Source: Aeromonas jandaei
GTDB taxonomy: Bacteria > Pseudomonadota > Gammaproteobacteria > Enterobacterales > Aeromonadaceae
DNA: 64,000 bases
Direction: 5' to 3'
NCBI RefSeq assembly: GCF_037890695.1
Contig: NZ_CP149571.1
Location: 4,060,001-4,124,000 of the forward strand
The translations under genes and the position numbers were made by a program. Shown here piece by piece: positions 1-10,093 of the stretch (positions are counted from its first letter, which is position 1; every line of letters begins with the position of its first letter). The notes beneath the pieces are model-generated. The model was not told where the DNA came from and did no database searches. It worked only from the letters and a program-made list of their open reading frames with translations.

Positions 1-620
1 ATATGCCAGCCATCCCCTTCACGGGTGTAGTAGAAACGGTCGTGCAGACGGTGTTCACCCCCCTGCCAGAATTCGACCGTCTCGATCACCACCCGAAAGC
101 CACCCCAGAAGCTCGGCAGCGGCACTTCGCCGTTGGCAAACTTCTGTTTGAGCTCGAGAAACTTGGCCTCCAGCACACCGCGCGCCGAGATGCGGGTCGA
201 CTGTTTGGAGACCCAGGCGGCGATCTGGCTATCCTTGGGACGGCTGTGGAAGTACTTCATCACCTCGAAGGTGCTCATCTTCTCCACCCGACCGGTCACA
301 TGCACCTGACGGTCGAGGGTGTGCCAGGGAAAGAGCAGACTGATACGGGGATTCCCCTCCAGCTGATGCGCCTTGCGACTGCCCATGTTGGTGTAGAAGA
401 CCATCCCCTGGGTGTCGTAGTGTTTGAGCAGCACGGTACGCTGCCACGGCTGGCCATCGGCATCCACGGTGGCAACCACCATGGCGGTGGGATCGGTCAG
501 TTTGGCTTCGCAGGCCTGTGCCAGCCACTTCTCGAACAGCTCGAGGGGCTCGGCGGGCAGATCGGCCCGATGCAGCCCGCCACGGGTATACTCCCGGCGC
601 AGATCAGCAACATCCATCAT
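1..620 (-). CDS. pdxH: Pyridoxamine 5'-phosphate oxidase, 3' end cut by window edge
   Basis: FMN-dependent oxidase that converts pyridoxamine or pyridoxine 5'-phosphate to pyridoxal 5'-phosphate, the last step of cytosolic vitamin B6 synthesis and salvage. The frame starts [17 protein letters not shown] (starts possible at 620 or 617) and contains the family stretches [33 protein letters not shown] and, near the edge, [18 protein letters not shown]. About 206 codons are visible; the E. coli enzyme has about 218, so only roughly the last ten residues are missing. The gene is open to the left edge. Identity is confident from conserved motifs and length; I see no frameshift. Confidence 0.93.
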   Translation of the reverse strand, partial: MMDVADLRREYTRGGLHRADLPAEPLELFEKWLAQACEAKLTDPTAMVVATVDADGQPWQRTVLLKHYDTQGMVFYTNMGSRKAHQLEGNPRISLLFPWHTLDRQVHVTGRVEKMSTFEVMKYFHSRPKDSQIAAWVSKQSTRISARGVLEAKFLELKQKFANGEVPLPSFWGGFRVVIETVEFWQGGEHRLHDRFYYTREGDGWH

Positions 621-718
621 CTTGATTTTCCTTCAAATAAATAATGGTTCCACGACCATCAAGAGAATGATTGCAGGCATTGTGCGCTGCCCTTTTGCCG
701 GTGACAAGCCATAACGAA

Positions 719-742
719 CGGGGGAGGCTCTCGCCTCCCCCG
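719..742 (-). terminator. Strong stem-loop after the small lipoprotein gene
   Basis: A perfect 10-bp stem (CGGGGGAGGC with its complement) and a 4-nt loop lie 22 nt past the stop of the lipoprotein gene. There is no clear U-run after it on the minus strand, so it may act as a processing or stability hairpin rather than a full intrinsic terminator. Confidence 0.5.
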
Positions 743-764
743 TCCACTCTATGATGGGCTAACC

Positions 765-1094
765 CTACTTTTGTGACTTTTGACAGTGCGGCAACATGCG
801 CCGGTTATAGTCCGTGGCATAGGCTTCCAGCCTGGCATATTCCCCCTCCTTGCCCGGAGTGATCACATCGGCGAATCCTGTCAGATAACGCACTCCGCAA
901 CGACTTTTTGCCTGCGCCTGCTCACTCTCGGCGATGCCGGGCGCACTGCCGCCCCGCCCTGCCCGTACGATAAGCCGATAATCCTGCACTTTGAGGCTCT
1001 GCTCGACCGCCTGTTCGGCCCCATCAGGTATGGCATGACAACCCGATATGTAGATCAGCAGCAAACCAGCCGCTACGCGCAACGTCTGCGCCAT
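765..1094 (-). CDS. Small lipoprotein of unknown function
   Basis: A 109-residue predicted lipoprotein. I chose the start at 1094 because AGGAGGTC stands just upstream and it gives a standard type II signal: a hydrophobic core, then the lipobox YISGC with the acylated Cys at about residue 19. The mature part is short and Lys/Arg/Glu rich with two further Cys and no domain I recognise. Its start overlaps the 3' end of the metalloprotease gene by 22 bp, so the two are probably co-transcribed and translationally coupled. A role linked to the secreted protease is possible but is inference only. Confidence 0.7.
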   Translation of the reverse strand: MAQTLRVAAGLLLIYISGCHAIPDGAEQAVEQSLKVQDYRLIVRAGRGGSAPGIAESEQAQAKSRCGVRYLTGFADVITPGKEGEYARLEAYATDYNRRMLPHCQKSQK

Positions 1095-3049
1095 AAAAGA
1101 CCTCCTGCCATCAGCACCAGCCAAAGCGGATCAACACTGCCGCCACCTCCCCCACCGCCAGAACTACCAGAGCTGACAGTGGTAGTGCTTCCTGTCGAAC
1201 TATCGGAAGCTGAGCTCGCCCGCGTCGCCGCATTGAGAGCAAAAAAGATATTGTCGCTGCAAGAGAGCCGCAGCAAGGCCCCGCTCGCCAAAGGTGTTGG
1301 CAAAGTAATGCTGGCCGAGCCACTATTCGGTACACCGGCCACCAGCGTAGTCCAGTTGCTGCCGCTATCCTGGGTCAGGGCCACATCCACTTTCTGACAG
1401 TTGATAGGCGCCTGATTCGTTCCCGCCACATTCCAGCTCAACGTCTGGGTTGCACCAGCAACCATCTTGCCAGCAAGGGGAGCCGTGATGGCGAAAATGG
1501 CCCCGGTGTTGACCACTTGTACTACCATCTCGTCGCTGCTGACAGCCCCTTGGCCATCACGCACCGCAAGGCGAAAGTGAAGGTCACGACTAGTGGTTGG
1601 CCAGGCCTCACCCCTGGCAAGCACACCCGCAATGAGTGAACTCATCGCAGGCAAGCTGCGGCTGGGGGATTGGGTTGGCGACAACATGCGAAACAGCGGG
1701 CGTGAACCGTCATCCACCATGGTGGCAGCTCCGGTAGATGCAGTGCCGAGATCGAGCTCCTCCCAGCTGTAGCTCAGCGGGTTGCCATCAAGATCCACCG
1801 CACTGCCGCTCAGGGTGAAAGCGGTGTTGGCGGGAATCACCCGATCCACGCCAGCATCCACGACCGGGGCATTGTTGGAGAGCACCAGATTGGTTCCACA
1901 AGATGGCTGCGAGGCCATCTTGGTGCGGATCTGCTCTATCGACTTGCTGTGAAAGAAAGGAGAGCTGTTGCTCTGCAGATCTTCATCTCCACAGATCCCG
2001 GCATACGCCATGATGGAGGAACCGCTGCCAGGCTCCCAGGCCGAGCTTGCCTCACGCCCGCTACCACAGCTGCCCGATGTGCCGTTGAAAGAGTGCTCCG
2101 CCCCCATCTGATGGCCCAGTTCATGAGCCACATAGTCGATATAGAAGGCATCGCCCGTCGGCTGCGGGCTCCCCGTCATCCCCTGAGACCGGCTAAAGGG
2201 GTTGCAGAGCGCCCCGAGTGTAGCCAGCCCGCCTCCCGAAGTGGTCAATACGTGACCCACATCGAAACCAGAGCTTAGCAGCAAGGCTTGCTGGGTCTGG
2301 TTGATGGTCAGATCCTGAGTGGAATTGGTGAAGGGATCGGTGGCCGGATCGGTAAAGATCACCTTGTCCGTATCCGCAGCCAACTGAAACTCGGCCCCTA
2401 CATCGCGGCGATAGACCTCGTTGACTCGGTTAAGCAGGGTGGCAATGGCGGCCAGCGCGGCGGCTTTGGTGCCACCGTGAAACTGGGTATATTCCCCGGT
2501 CGCCGAGATAGCGATGGTATAGCGCTTGCGCTGGTTGCCGCTGACCAGCACCGAGCGGGCGGCCTGCGCCCCAAGCTGCGACGAGAGCACTTCATCATCA
2601 TCCAGCCGGCGCCAACTCTCCTGCTGGGTATAAACGGCGTACGAGGTGCCATCAAAAAGCGGGTCTATGTAGAAGGTCTTCCCCCGATAGGTGAACATGC
2701 CGTGAAACCCCTGTGGCGTCAGGTCAAAGCGACCGCTGCTTCGGGGATCGTCTGCGGCGCTGCCCGAATAGGTTTTGATGGCGGGGTAACGCAGTGCCAG
2801 CGCAGGTGGCAACAGGGCGTTGGGATGCAGCGAGAAGGTGACGATACGGCCATCGGTCAGCGGCAGACTAAGAGAAGATGGCAACTCCCCCGTAGCGAAA
2901 GGGGGTTCTGGCACTACCACCTTCACCTCATCGGCCCTCACATCAAAAGCGACGTTTGCAGCAGTTTTTGCATCCTGAAACAACCACTCCGGTGATGCCA
3001 GCACCGGCATTGCCAGGCAGGAGATAAACAGGGTCAGACCATACTTCAT
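1073..3049 (-). CDS. Secreted reprolysin-like zinc metalloprotease with GlyGly-CTERM tail
   Basis: A 658-residue exported protease. The start at 3049 follows GGAGGCGCT and gives a Sec signal peptide (MKYGLTLFISCLAMPVLA). A pro-region follows, then a catalytic domain with the metzincin zinc site HELGHQMGAEH at about residues 309-319 and a downstream Met-turn-like SIMAYAGICG. After that come PKD/Ig-like beta domains (NNAPVVDAGVDRVIPA onwards). The C-terminus has a run of seven Gly, SVDP, a hydrophobic span and RRR: the GlyGly-CTERM signal, which in this group is normally processed by rhombosortase on type II secreted proteins. Catalytic class is clear; substrate is unknown. No rhombosortase gene lies in the window. 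Confidence 0.88.
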   Translation of the reverse strand: MKYGLTLFISCLAMPVLASPEWLFQDAKTAANVAFDVRADEVKVVVPEPPFATGELPSSLSLPLTDGRIVTFSLHPNALLPPALALRYPAIKTYSGSAADDPRSSGRFDLTPQGFHGMFTYRGKTFYIDPLFDGTSYAVYTQQESWRRLDDDEVLSSQLGAQAARSVLVSGNQRKRYTIAISATGEYTQFHGGTKAAALAAIATLLNRVNEVYRRDVGAEFQLAADTDKVIFTDPATDPFTNSTQDLTINQTQQALLLSSGFDVGHVLTTSGGGLATLGALCNPFSRSQGMTGSPQPTGDAFYIDYVAHELGHQMGAEHSFNGTSGSCGSGREASSAWEPGSGSSIMAYAGICGDEDLQSNSSPFFHSKSIEQIRTKMASQPSCGTNLVLSNNAPVVDAGVDRVIPANTAFTLSGSAVDLDGNPLSYSWEELDLGTASTGAATMVDDGSRPLFRMLSPTQSPSRSLPAMSSLIAGVLARGEAWPTTSRDLHFRLAVRDGQGAVSSDEMVVQVVNTGAIFAITAPLAGKMVAGATQTLSWNVAGTNQAPINCQKVDVALTQDSGSNWTTLVAGVPNSGSASITLPTPLASGALLRLSCSDNIFFALNAATRASSASDSSTGSTTTVSSGSSGGGGGGGSVDPLWLVLMAGGLLWRRRCA

Positions 3050-3168
3050 AGCGCCTCCATGCTCTATTGTTATCGCTGCAAGTATGGCCCAGCCCCACAT
3101 GGCTCGCCGAATATCCACCTTGCACCGCATCCCCCTTCCACCTATCATTGCGCCGTTTGTCTGTTTCA

Positions 3169-3194
3169 GAATCATCCCGCTACCGGGGTGATTC
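3169..3194. promoter_or_regulatory. Near-perfect dyad between divergent genes (possible operator)
   Basis: Arms GAATCATCCC and GGGGTGATTC with a 6-nt spacer lie between the metalloprotease and the methyltransferase, 26 bp before the latter's start. One mismatch per arm. No U-run follows, so an operator or 5'UTR hairpin is more likely than a terminator. The cognate factor is unknown. Confidence 0.35.
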
Positions 3195-3220
3195 ATCTTT
3201 ATCTGGCCAAGGTTAATCTC

Positions 3221-4432
3221 ATGCTCAAATCCCCACTGTTGCCCCGTTTCGGGGATCTGGTCGTTGCCATTGTTGATGACGTGCTGGGTCAGGGTCTCCC
3301 CCTGGATCGCGCCTATGCCCGTCACTTCTCCGGCATCGAACTCAAACCGCAAGAACAGGCAAGGATTGCCCTGGTCACCGGCGACCTGCTGCGTCGCCTG
3401 AGCCTCTACTGCGCCCTGACCGGTATTCAGGTGCGTCAGGCCGAGAAGAACGTCTGGCCGCTGCTGCACAGCTGGCACGCTTTCCACAAGATCCCCCAGC
3501 CCAACCACCCGACCCTGGATCGCTTCAACGAAGAGGCGTTCCGTCGCCGCCTGAACGAAGCCAAAAAGAACCCGGTGCTGATGGATGGCTGCCCGACCTG
3601 GCTGGAAAAACTCGGCAGCGAGCAGCTGGGCGAAGCCTGGCCGGCCGAGCGTGCCGCCCTGACCGCCATGCCCAAGCGCTACCTGCGGGTCAACACCCTC
3701 AAGTGCACCCGCGAGGAGCTGCAGGCCGCTCTGGCGAAAGAGCAGGTCAACACTGTGCCGGTAGCAGGGGTTGAGAGCGCTCTGGAAGTCACTTCCGATG
3801 CTGCCCTGTTTCGCACCAACGCCTTTGCCGACGGCTGGTTCGAGCAACAGGATGCCGGCTCCCAGCACATTGCTGCCGCACTCGACGTCGCGCCCGGCAT
3901 GCGGGTGATCGACGCCTGCGCCGGTGCCGGTGGCAAGACCCTGCATCTGGCCGCCATGATGAAAGGCAAAGGCCGCCTGCTGGCGATGGATGTGGAAGAG
4001 TGGAAGCTGGAGAACCTCAAGCAGCGTGCCCGCCGCGCCGGTGCCCACAACGTGGAGACCCGGGTCATCACCAGCAGCAAGACCGTCAAGCGCCTCAAAG
4101 AGAGCGCAGATCGCCTGCTGCTGGACGTCCCCTGCTCCGGTCTTGGCGTGCTCAAGCGCAATCCGGATGCCAAGTGGCGCGATACCGCCGAGCGTCTGCC
4201 GGTGCTGGTCGCCCTGCAGGAAGAGATCCTGCAGCGCTACAGCCAGATGGTGAAAGTGGGCGGCATGCTGGTTTACGCTACCTGCTCTATCCTGCCCGAG
4301 GAGAACCGCCAACAGGTGGACAAGTTCCTCGCAGCCAACGAAAACTTCCGCCTGCTTGGTGATCACACCGTGAGTCCGGCGGCCACCGGTTTCGACGGTT
4401 TCTATCTGGCACGCATCGAGCGGATCGCCTGA
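3221..4432 (+). CDS. RsmB/NOP2-family rRNA m5C methyltransferase
   Basis: A 403-residue SAM-dependent RNA cytosine-5 methyltransferase. The N-terminal RNA-binding half ends near MPKRYLRVNTLK. The Rossmann domain has motif I DACAGAGGKTLHLA, motif IV DVPCSGLGVLKRNPDAKW with the PCS Cys, and motif VI YATCSILPEEN with the catalytic TCS Cys, so both cysteines of the m5C mechanism are present. I take the ATG at 3221, where AAGG sits upstream and the family-like sequence begins; an in-frame extension to 3059 lacks family resemblance. It is not full-length RsmB (no NusB-like domain) nor clearly RsmF, so the exact rRNA position is unknown. Transcribed alone, divergently from the protease. Confidence 0.85.
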   Translation: MLKSPLLPRFGDLVVAIVDDVLGQGLPLDRAYARHFSGIELKPQEQARIALVTGDLLRRLSLYCALTGIQVRQAEKNVWPLLHSWHAFHKIPQPNHPTLDRFNEEAFRRRLNEAKKNPVLMDGCPTWLEKLGSEQLGEAWPAERAALTAMPKRYLRVNTLKCTREELQAALAKEQVNTVPVAGVESALEVTSDAALFRTNAFADGWFEQQDAGSQHIAAALDVAPGMRVIDACAGAGGKTLHLAAMMKGKGRLLAMDVEEWKLENLKQRARRAGAHNVETRVITSSKTVKRLKESADRLLLDVPCSGLGVLKRNPDAKWRDTAERLPVLVALQEEILQRYSQMVKVGGMLVYATCSILPEENRQQVDKFLAANENFRLLGDHTVSPAATGFDGFYLARIERIA

Positions 4433-4482
4433 TCCAGCGTGACCCACTCCTTGCGCCCTTATCGCGCACGGCGGGTTCGATG

Positions 4483-4518
4483 AAAAAGAGCGGCAGCCCG
4501 AGGGCTGCCGCTCTTTTT
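4483..4518. terminator. Bidirectional intrinsic terminator
   Basis: A 17-bp stem with A5 on the left, T5 on the right and a 2-nt loop. It separates the convergent methyltransferase gene and the end of the tdc operon and can serve both. Confidence 0.9.
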
Positions 4519-4537
4519 ATTGATAAGGATCACCGCG

Positions 4538-4927
4538 TCAGGACTCCAGCGCAGCAATTGCCTCTATCTCGATCTTCACATCCTTGGGCAGGCGGGCCAC
4601 CTCCACACAGGAACGCGCCGGATACATGGCATCGCGCTCGGTGAAGAAGTCGTTGTAGACCCGGTTGACCGCGGCAAAGTCGTTCAAATCCGAGACAAAC
4701 ACCGTGGTCTTGAAGATATTGCGCACCTCGCCGCCTGCCGCCTCGACAATCGCCTTGACGTTTTGCAGGGAGCGCAGGGTTTGCGCTTCGATACCCTCCG
4801 CAATGTCGCCGGTCACCGGGTCCAGCGGGATCTGGCCGGAGGTGTAGAGGATGTTGCCAATCCGGGTGGCCTGCACATAGGGGCCGATGGCGCCCGGCGC
4901 CGCTTTGGTAGTGATAACCTGTCGCAT
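4538..4927 (-). CDS. tdcF: RidA/YjgF-family protein TdcF (enamine/imine deaminase)
   Basis: A 129-residue Rid-family protein that forms trimers and hydrolyses reactive enamine/imine intermediates such as 2-aminocrotonate released by PLP dehydratases. Family signatures seen: GPYVQATRIGNILYTSGQIP near the start and YPARSCVEVARLPKDVKIEIE near the end, with the catalytic-type Arg in ARSCVEV. It is the last gene of the tdc operon, which fits removal of the threonine dehydratase intermediate and is why TdcF rather than a housekeeping RidA is called. Confidence 0.92.
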   Translation of the reverse strand: MRQVITTKAAPGAIGPYVQATRIGNILYTSGQIPLDPVTGDIAEGIEAQTLRSLQNVKAIVEAAGGEVRNIFKTTVFVSDLNDFAAVNRVYNDFFTERDAMYPARSCVEVARLPKDVKIEIEAIAALES

Positions 4928-4996
4928 CTGTTACTTCCTCGTGCTGACAAACAAAAAGTAGGCCCGGAGCAAGCCTGCTCACCCCGGGCATCAGAG

Positions 4997-7291
4997 TTAC
5001 ATCATGTTGGTGAAGGTTCTGGAGATGACGTCCTGCTGCTGCTCGCGGGTCAGGGCGTTGAAGCGCACCGCATAGCCGGAGACCCGGATGGTCAGGCTGG
5101 GGTACTTGTCCGGATTCTCGATGGCATCCAGCAGCATCTCGCGGTTCATCACGTTGACGTTGAGGTGCTGGCCTCCTTCCACATCCCGCTCATGATGGAA
5201 GTAGCCATCCATCAGCCCCACCAGATTGTTCTCGCGATTGGCGGGTTCCTTGCCGAGCGCTCCCGGCACAATGGAGAAGGTGTAGGAGATCCCGTCCTTG
5301 GCATATTTGAACGGCAGCTTGGCCACCGAGGCGAGCGAAGCGACCGCCCCCTTGCGATCCCGACCGTGCATCGGGTTGGCCCCCGGCGCAAACGGGGCAC
5401 CGGCGCGGCGGCCATCCGGGGTGTTGCCGGTCTTCTGGCCATAGACCACGTTGGAGGTGATGGTCAGGATCGACTGGGTCGGCACCGCATTGCGGTAGGT
5501 CGGCAGCGCCTGGATCTTCTTCATGAAGCGCTCGACCAGATCGCAGGCGATGGAGTCGGCCCGCTCGTCGTTGTTGCCGTACTGGGGATACTCCCCCTCA
5601 ATCACAAAATCGACCGCCAGCCCGTCAGCATCGCGCACCGGCTTGACCCGGGCGTACTTGATGGCCGCCAGCGAATCAACCGCCACCGACAGACCGGCAA
5701 TACCGCAGGCCATGGTGCGATAGACGTCGCGATCGTGCAGCGCCATCAGTGAGGCCTCGTAGCTGTACTTGTCGTGCATGTAGTGGATAAGGTTGAGCGC
5801 ACTGATGTACTGCACCGCCAGCCAGTCCATAAAGCTGTCGAGGCTGGCCATGACAGTGGCGTAATCCAGCACCTCGTCCATGATGGGCGCCACTTTCGGG
5901 CCGACCTGGATCTTCAGCTTCTCGTCCACCCCGCCGTTGATGCAATAGAGCAGGGTCTTGGCCAGGTTGGCGCGGGCACCGAAGAACTGCATCTGCTTGC
6001 CGATCACCATGGGGCTCACGCAGCAGGCGATGGCGTAGTCATCGCTCTCGAAGTCGCTGCGCATCAAGTCATCGTTCTCATACTGCAGGGATGAGGTATC
6101 GATGGAGACGCGGGCCGCATAGGTCTTGAAGGCCCGCGGCAGTCCTTCCGCCCAGAGGATTGTGAGGTTGGGCTCGGGCGCCGGCCCCATGGTCTTGAGG
6201 GTGTGGAGGTAGCGGAAGGAGTTCTTGGTCACCAGGGTGCGACCATCCAGCCCCATGCCGCCGATCACCTCGGTCGCCCAGATGGGATCGCCGGAGAAGA
6301 GGGAATCAAACTCGGGGGTACGCAGGAAACGCACCATGCGGACCTTCATGATGAAGTGATCGACCAGCTCCTGGGCATCCTGCTCGCTGATGAACCCCGC
6401 CTTCAGATCCCGCTCGATATAGATGTCGAGGAAGGTGGCGGTACGACCGAGGGACATGGCCCCGCCATTTTGCGACTTCACTGCCGCCAGATAGGCAAAG
6501 TAGAGCCACTGCACCGCCTGCTGGGCAGTGCGCGCTGGCCCGGAGATGTCAAAGCCGTAGTTGGCCGCCATCTGCTTGATCTGCACCAGTGCCCGCTTGT
6601 GCTCGGCCAGCTCCTCACGCTGGCGGATCACCTGCTCCAGCTGTTCCCCACGTTCGAGAGCCGGTTGCAGATCGGCGAACTGCAGCTCCCGTTCACGGAT
6701 TAGATAATCTATGCCATAGAGCGCAACCCGACGATAATCTCCGATAATGCGACCACGGCCGTAACCATCCGGCAAACCGGTCAATACCCCTGATTTTCGG
6801 CAGCGCAACATCTCGGGAGAGTAGACATCGAACACCCCCTGATTATGGGTTTTGCGCAATTCGCTGAAGGTGTATTCAAATTCGGGATCCATCTCCCGGC
6901 CATACGCTTCAAAAGAACTGCGGATCATATTTACGCCACCAAACGGGTGCAGCGCTCTTTTAAGGGGCTTGTCGGTTTGCAGGCCAACGATTTTTTCCAG
7001 CCCCTGTTCGATATAACCCGGCCCGTGGGCGGTGATGGTCGTGGCAATATTGCTATCAAAATCGACCGGTGCGTGGGTGGCATTCTCGATACGGATCCCC
7101 TCCATCACCTTGTTCCACAAGGTAGTGGTCGCTTCGGTCGCATCAGCTAAAAACTGTTCGTCACCTTCATAGGGGGTATAGTTCTGCTGGATAAAATCAC
7201 GGACGTTAATCTCGTGCTTCCAGTTCTCACCGGCAAACCCTTGCCATGCCTGACGGAATTTATCCTGATCCAATTGCATATCAACTTTCAT
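4997..7291 (-). CDS. tdcE: 2-ketobutyrate/pyruvate formate-lyase TdcE
   Basis: Glycyl-radical enzyme that cleaves 2-ketobutyrate (or pyruvate) with CoA to propionyl-CoA (acetyl-CoA) and formate under anaerobiosis. The catalytic Cys pair is in ACCVSPM (about C423-C424) and the radical site is RVSGYAVRF near the C-terminus (about G739). With the start at 7291, behind GAGG, the product is 764 residues, the same as E. coli TdcE; an upstream ATG would add a few unsupported residues. Its place between tdcD and tdcF favours TdcE over housekeeping PflB. It needs an activating enzyme (PflA) encoded elsewhere. Confidence 0.94.
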   Translation of the reverse strand: MKVDMQLDQDKFRQAWQGFAGENWKHEINVRDFIQQNYTPYEGDEQFLADATEATTTLWNKVMEGIRIENATHAPVDFDSNIATTITAHGPGYIEQGLEKIVGLQTDKPLKRALHPFGGVNMIRSSFEAYGREMDPEFEYTFSELRKTHNQGVFDVYSPEMLRCRKSGVLTGLPDGYGRGRIIGDYRRVALYGIDYLIRERELQFADLQPALERGEQLEQVIRQREELAEHKRALVQIKQMAANYGFDISGPARTAQQAVQWLYFAYLAAVKSQNGGAMSLGRTATFLDIYIERDLKAGFISEQDAQELVDHFIMKVRMVRFLRTPEFDSLFSGDPIWATEVIGGMGLDGRTLVTKNSFRYLHTLKTMGPAPEPNLTILWAEGLPRAFKTYAARVSIDTSSLQYENDDLMRSDFESDDYAIACCVSPMVIGKQMQFFGARANLAKTLLYCINGGVDEKLKIQVGPKVAPIMDEVLDYATVMASLDSFMDWLAVQYISALNLIHYMHDKYSYEASLMALHDRDVYRTMACGIAGLSVAVDSLAAIKYARVKPVRDADGLAVDFVIEGEYPQYGNNDERADSIACDLVERFMKKIQALPTYRNAVPTQSILTITSNVVYGQKTGNTPDGRRAGAPFAPGANPMHGRDRKGAVASLASVAKLPFKYAKDGISYTFSIVPGALGKEPANRENNLVGLMDGYFHHERDVEGGQHLNVNVMNREMLLDAIENPDKYPSLTIRVSGYAVRFNALTREQQQDVISRTFTNMM

Positions 7292-7335
7292 CAAATAAAC
7301 CTCATTCACTACTCATGACACTACAGTGGAAGATG

Positions 7336-8544
7336 TCAGACGCACTCGGCCTGACGAACCTGCTGCCCCAGACGAATGGCATCCAGCGCGATCATTTTCT
7401 CTTCATTGGTGGGAATAACTGCCGCCAGCACCATGGACTCTGCCGCCGAAATCACCCGGCAGCCCTCGCTATTGGGACGCTGGTTAAACGGCTCGCTGAT
7501 CGCTACGCCAAATACCTGAAGTCGTTCGCATACCAGTTTTCTGATAAAGGCCGAGTTCTCGCCGATCCCGCCGGTGAAAATAACGGCATCCAGCCGGCGC
7601 AATGAGGTGGCATGGCCGCCGATATGACGGGCAATACGATGGACAAAAGCGTGAATGGCCAATTTTGCCCCGGGATGTCCTTCGTGATAGGCAGCTTCCA
7701 ATACCCGCATATCCGAGGAGAGCCCCGAAATACCCAGCAGTCCGGACTGCTTGTTCAATACCCGCTCGATATCCTCGATGGATTGCCCCGTCTTGCTGGC
7801 GATATAGGCCAGCGCGCCAAAATCGATATCACCGCTGCGGCTGCCCATGATCAGCCCCTCCAGCGGCGTCATCCCCATCGAGGTATCGACGCTCTTGCCA
7901 TCCTGTACCGCACAAATAGAGGCGCCATTGCCCAGATGGGCGATGACCAGACCGGCATGCTGCTCATCCAGCCCCATGAATACGCAGGCCTGCTCGGCCA
8001 CATAGCGATGGGAGGTGCCATGGAAGCCATAGCGGCGCACGCCGTAATCCTGCAGATATTGATAAGGCAGCCCATAGATATAGGCTTCCGGCTTCAGGGT
8101 CTGGTGAAAGCCGGTATCAAATACCGCAATCTGGGGCTGGTCGGGAAATAGCTGGCGGGCGGCCATCACGCCGCTCAAATTGGCGTGGTTGTGCAGCGGG
8201 GCCAGTGGCGAGACCTGCCTGATTTTGGCCAGTACCCGCTCGTCAATGATGGCCGCTTCGCTGAACTCATTGCCGCCATGGGCAATGCGATGGCCCACCA
8301 GGGTGATGGCATCGAGCAAACCGCGCAGTTTCAGCTCTTCTGCAATCGCCGCCAGTGCGCAGCTATGGTTGTTTTCCGGCAAGGGGGTGGCCGGGTTTTT
8401 ATCAATTTTCAGCTGGGGATTTTCGGTCTCGATACCATCGGCCATGCCGGAGATGACCACCTCGCAGGTTTTACTATCCAGTACCGAGAATTTGACCGAC
8501 GAAGAGCCGCAATTGATAACCAGAACCAACGAATCAAACTTCAT
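7336..8544 (-). CDS. tdcD: Propionate/acetate kinase TdcD
   Basis: Acyl phosphate kinase that turns propionyl-phosphate plus ADP into propionate and ATP, the energy-yielding step of the pathway. The N-terminal acetokinase signature [17 protein letters not shown] and the later [20 protein letters not shown] and [13 protein letters not shown] motifs are all present. From the ATG at 8544 (GAGG upstream) it has 402 residues, as in E. coli TdcD. An in-frame upstream extension of about 50 codons does not resemble the family and is left out. A 206-bp untranslated gap separates it from tdcC. Confidence 0.94.
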   Translation of the reverse strand: MKFDSLVLVINCGSSSVKFSVLDSKTCEVVISGMADGIETENPQLKIDKNPATPLPENNHSCALAAIAEELKLRGLLDAITLVGHRIAHGGNEFSEAAIIDERVLAKIRQVSPLAPLHNHANLSGVMAARQLFPDQPQIAVFDTGFHQTLKPEAYIYGLPYQYLQDYGVRRYGFHGTSHRYVAEQACVFMGLDEQHAGLVIAHLGNGASICAVQDGKSVDTSMGMTPLEGLIMGSRSGDIDFGALAYIASKTGQSIEDIERVLNKQSGLLGISGLSSDMRVLEAAYHEGHPGAKLAIHAFVHRIARHIGGHATSLRRLDAVIFTGGIGENSAFIRKLVCERLQVFGVAISEPFNQRPNSEGCRVISAAESMVLAAVIPTNEEKMIALDAIRLGQQVRQAECV

Positions 8545-8750
8545 TACATCGCCTCGATATTTATGATGTCGAGTCACTGCAGTCAGAATATATTTACCAC
8601 TGTTTGTGGTGGCCAAATAACGGATAGTCTTGCCCTGGGCCCAAATAATTGAACCAACCAAGAACCGGTTATTGCGCGCTTCTGACTGCGCCATGCAGAC
8701 CCCGCCAAGAGGTCAGGGTCTGAATGGCTGATGACTTACAGAAAAGGTTT

Positions 8751-10082
8751 TCAGAACAGCTTGGAAACAATATTCAGGATGGTCAGCACACCGATGATGG
8801 TGACAAACACGTTGCTGGCCTGGCCTTTATATTTGGCCAGCGCAGGTGTTTTATTGACGGCATACATCGGCAGCAGACAGAGCAGTGACGCGATGATCGG
8901 CGCCCCCATTGCCTCAATCAGGTCGAGGATGTTGGGGTTCACATAAGCGACCAGCCAGGTCGAGCCCATGATGAACAACATACTGACCATGTTGAGTTTT
9001 TTACTGGAAACCTTGCTCTTGTCGCCCTGGTAGCCAAAGCGGAGGATGAGGCCGTTCAACCCTTCCAGCGTCCCCAGATAGTGGCCGAAGAAGGATTTGA
9101 AGATGGCAACCAGCGCAATGATGGAAGCGGCATACTCCAGGGTGGTGGCAAATGCAGACTTGCTGCCAGCCAGCAAGGAGAAGTGGTTGGCCAGATAGGA
9201 GAGCACCGGAATATTCTGGGCCTTGGCTTCCGCCATATTTTGCGGCGACAGGGTAAACAGGCAGCTGAAGGCAAAGAACATCACCACGGCCACCATCAGC
9301 ATGCTGGCACCGGAGATAATCTTCGAGCAGCGCTTCTCGGTAAAATCACGACCGAACTCCTGCTCATACTCTTCCCGTTTGGAGACGATGAAAGAGGAGA
9401 CAATCGGCGAGAAGTTGAAGGAGAAGACCATGATAGAGATCCCCAACCAGACGGTGACCAGAATACCGTCGTGACCGAACATCGATATCTCGCTCAGATT
9501 GACCTGATCAAAGACGGCACTGTTCCAGTAAGGAACTAGGGAGAGAGAGATGACCACCAGGCTGGCGATGAAAGGAAATACCAGATAGCTCATCACGCGA
9601 ACCATCAGATCCTTGCCGAAATAGATCACGAAGGCCATCAACAGCAGCAGCCCAAGGGCGACAACACCCCGATTGAGCGGTGCCATTTGCAGTTGATGCT
9701 CCCAGAATGCCATGAAGGTATTGGTGATTGTCACACCATATATCCACAGCAGTGGGCAGATGGCAAAGAAATAGAGGAAGGTAATCACTACCCCACCCAT
9801 TTTGCCAAAATGCTCTTCAACGGTCTCGGTAATATTTGCCGATGGATTGCTGCCAGAAAGACATAATCTTGCCAACGCCCTGTGGCAATAAAATGCGATA
9901 GGGTAAGCCAGCACCAACATGATTAATATTGGTATCAGACCACCATATCCGGCCCGAATTGGGAAAAATAGAACACCTGCACCGATCGCTGTACCAAATA
10001 GACCGAGTCCCCAGGTTGTATCCGACTTACGCCATGCTTTGATACTCTCTTTACTGCTGCTAACGACACTATCCAATATCAT
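8751..10082 (-). CDS. tdcC: Threonine/serine:H+ symporter TdcC
   Basis: A 443-residue inner-membrane amino acid transporter of the HAAAP family, the same length as E. coli TdcC. About eleven hydrophobic spans are visible, starting with [20 protein letters not shown], which is typical of the family's first helix. It lies 11 bp after tdcB and supplies threonine and serine to the dehydratase. Specificity rests on the operon context as well as resemblance; SdaC-like serine transporters are the close alternative. Confidence 0.92.
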   Translation of the reverse strand: MILDSVVSSSKESIKAWRKSDTTWGLGLFGTAIGAGVLFFPIRAGYGGLIPILIMLVLAYPIAFYCHRALARLCLSGSNPSANITETVEEHFGKMGGVVITFLYFFAICPLLWIYGVTITNTFMAFWEHQLQMAPLNRGVVALGLLLLMAFVIYFGKDLMVRVMSYLVFPFIASLVVISLSLVPYWNSAVFDQVNLSEISMFGHDGILVTVWLGISIMVFSFNFSPIVSSFIVSKREEYEQEFGRDFTEKRCSKIISGASMLMVAVVMFFAFSCLFTLSPQNMAEAKAQNIPVLSYLANHFSLLAGSKSAFATTLEYAASIIALVAIFKSFFGHYLGTLEGLNGLILRFGYQGDKSKVSSKKLNMVSMLFIMGSTWLVAYVNPNILDLIEAMGAPIIASLLCLLPMYAVNKTPALAKYKGQASNVFVTIIGVLTILNIVSKLF

Positions 10083-10093
10083 GACTGTATTCC

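Noticed and set aside
3..644. Long plus-strand open frame at the left edge
   Set aside because: It is the reverse strand of pdxH, whose minus-strand frame has clear family motifs.
780..1397. 205-codon plus-strand frame opposite the small lipoprotein and protease tail
   Set aside because: No ribosome site or recognisable features; the minus-strand genes explain the region.
3050..4447. N-terminal extension of the metalloprotease frame across the methyltransferase gene
   Set aside because: The upstream part is antisense to the RNA methyltransferase. The true start at 3049 has a ribosome site and a signal peptide.
8545..8694. 50-codon in-frame N-terminal extension of tdcD
   Set aside because: Not similar to acetate/propionate kinases, while the ATG at 8544 has a ribosome site and gives the exact family length.
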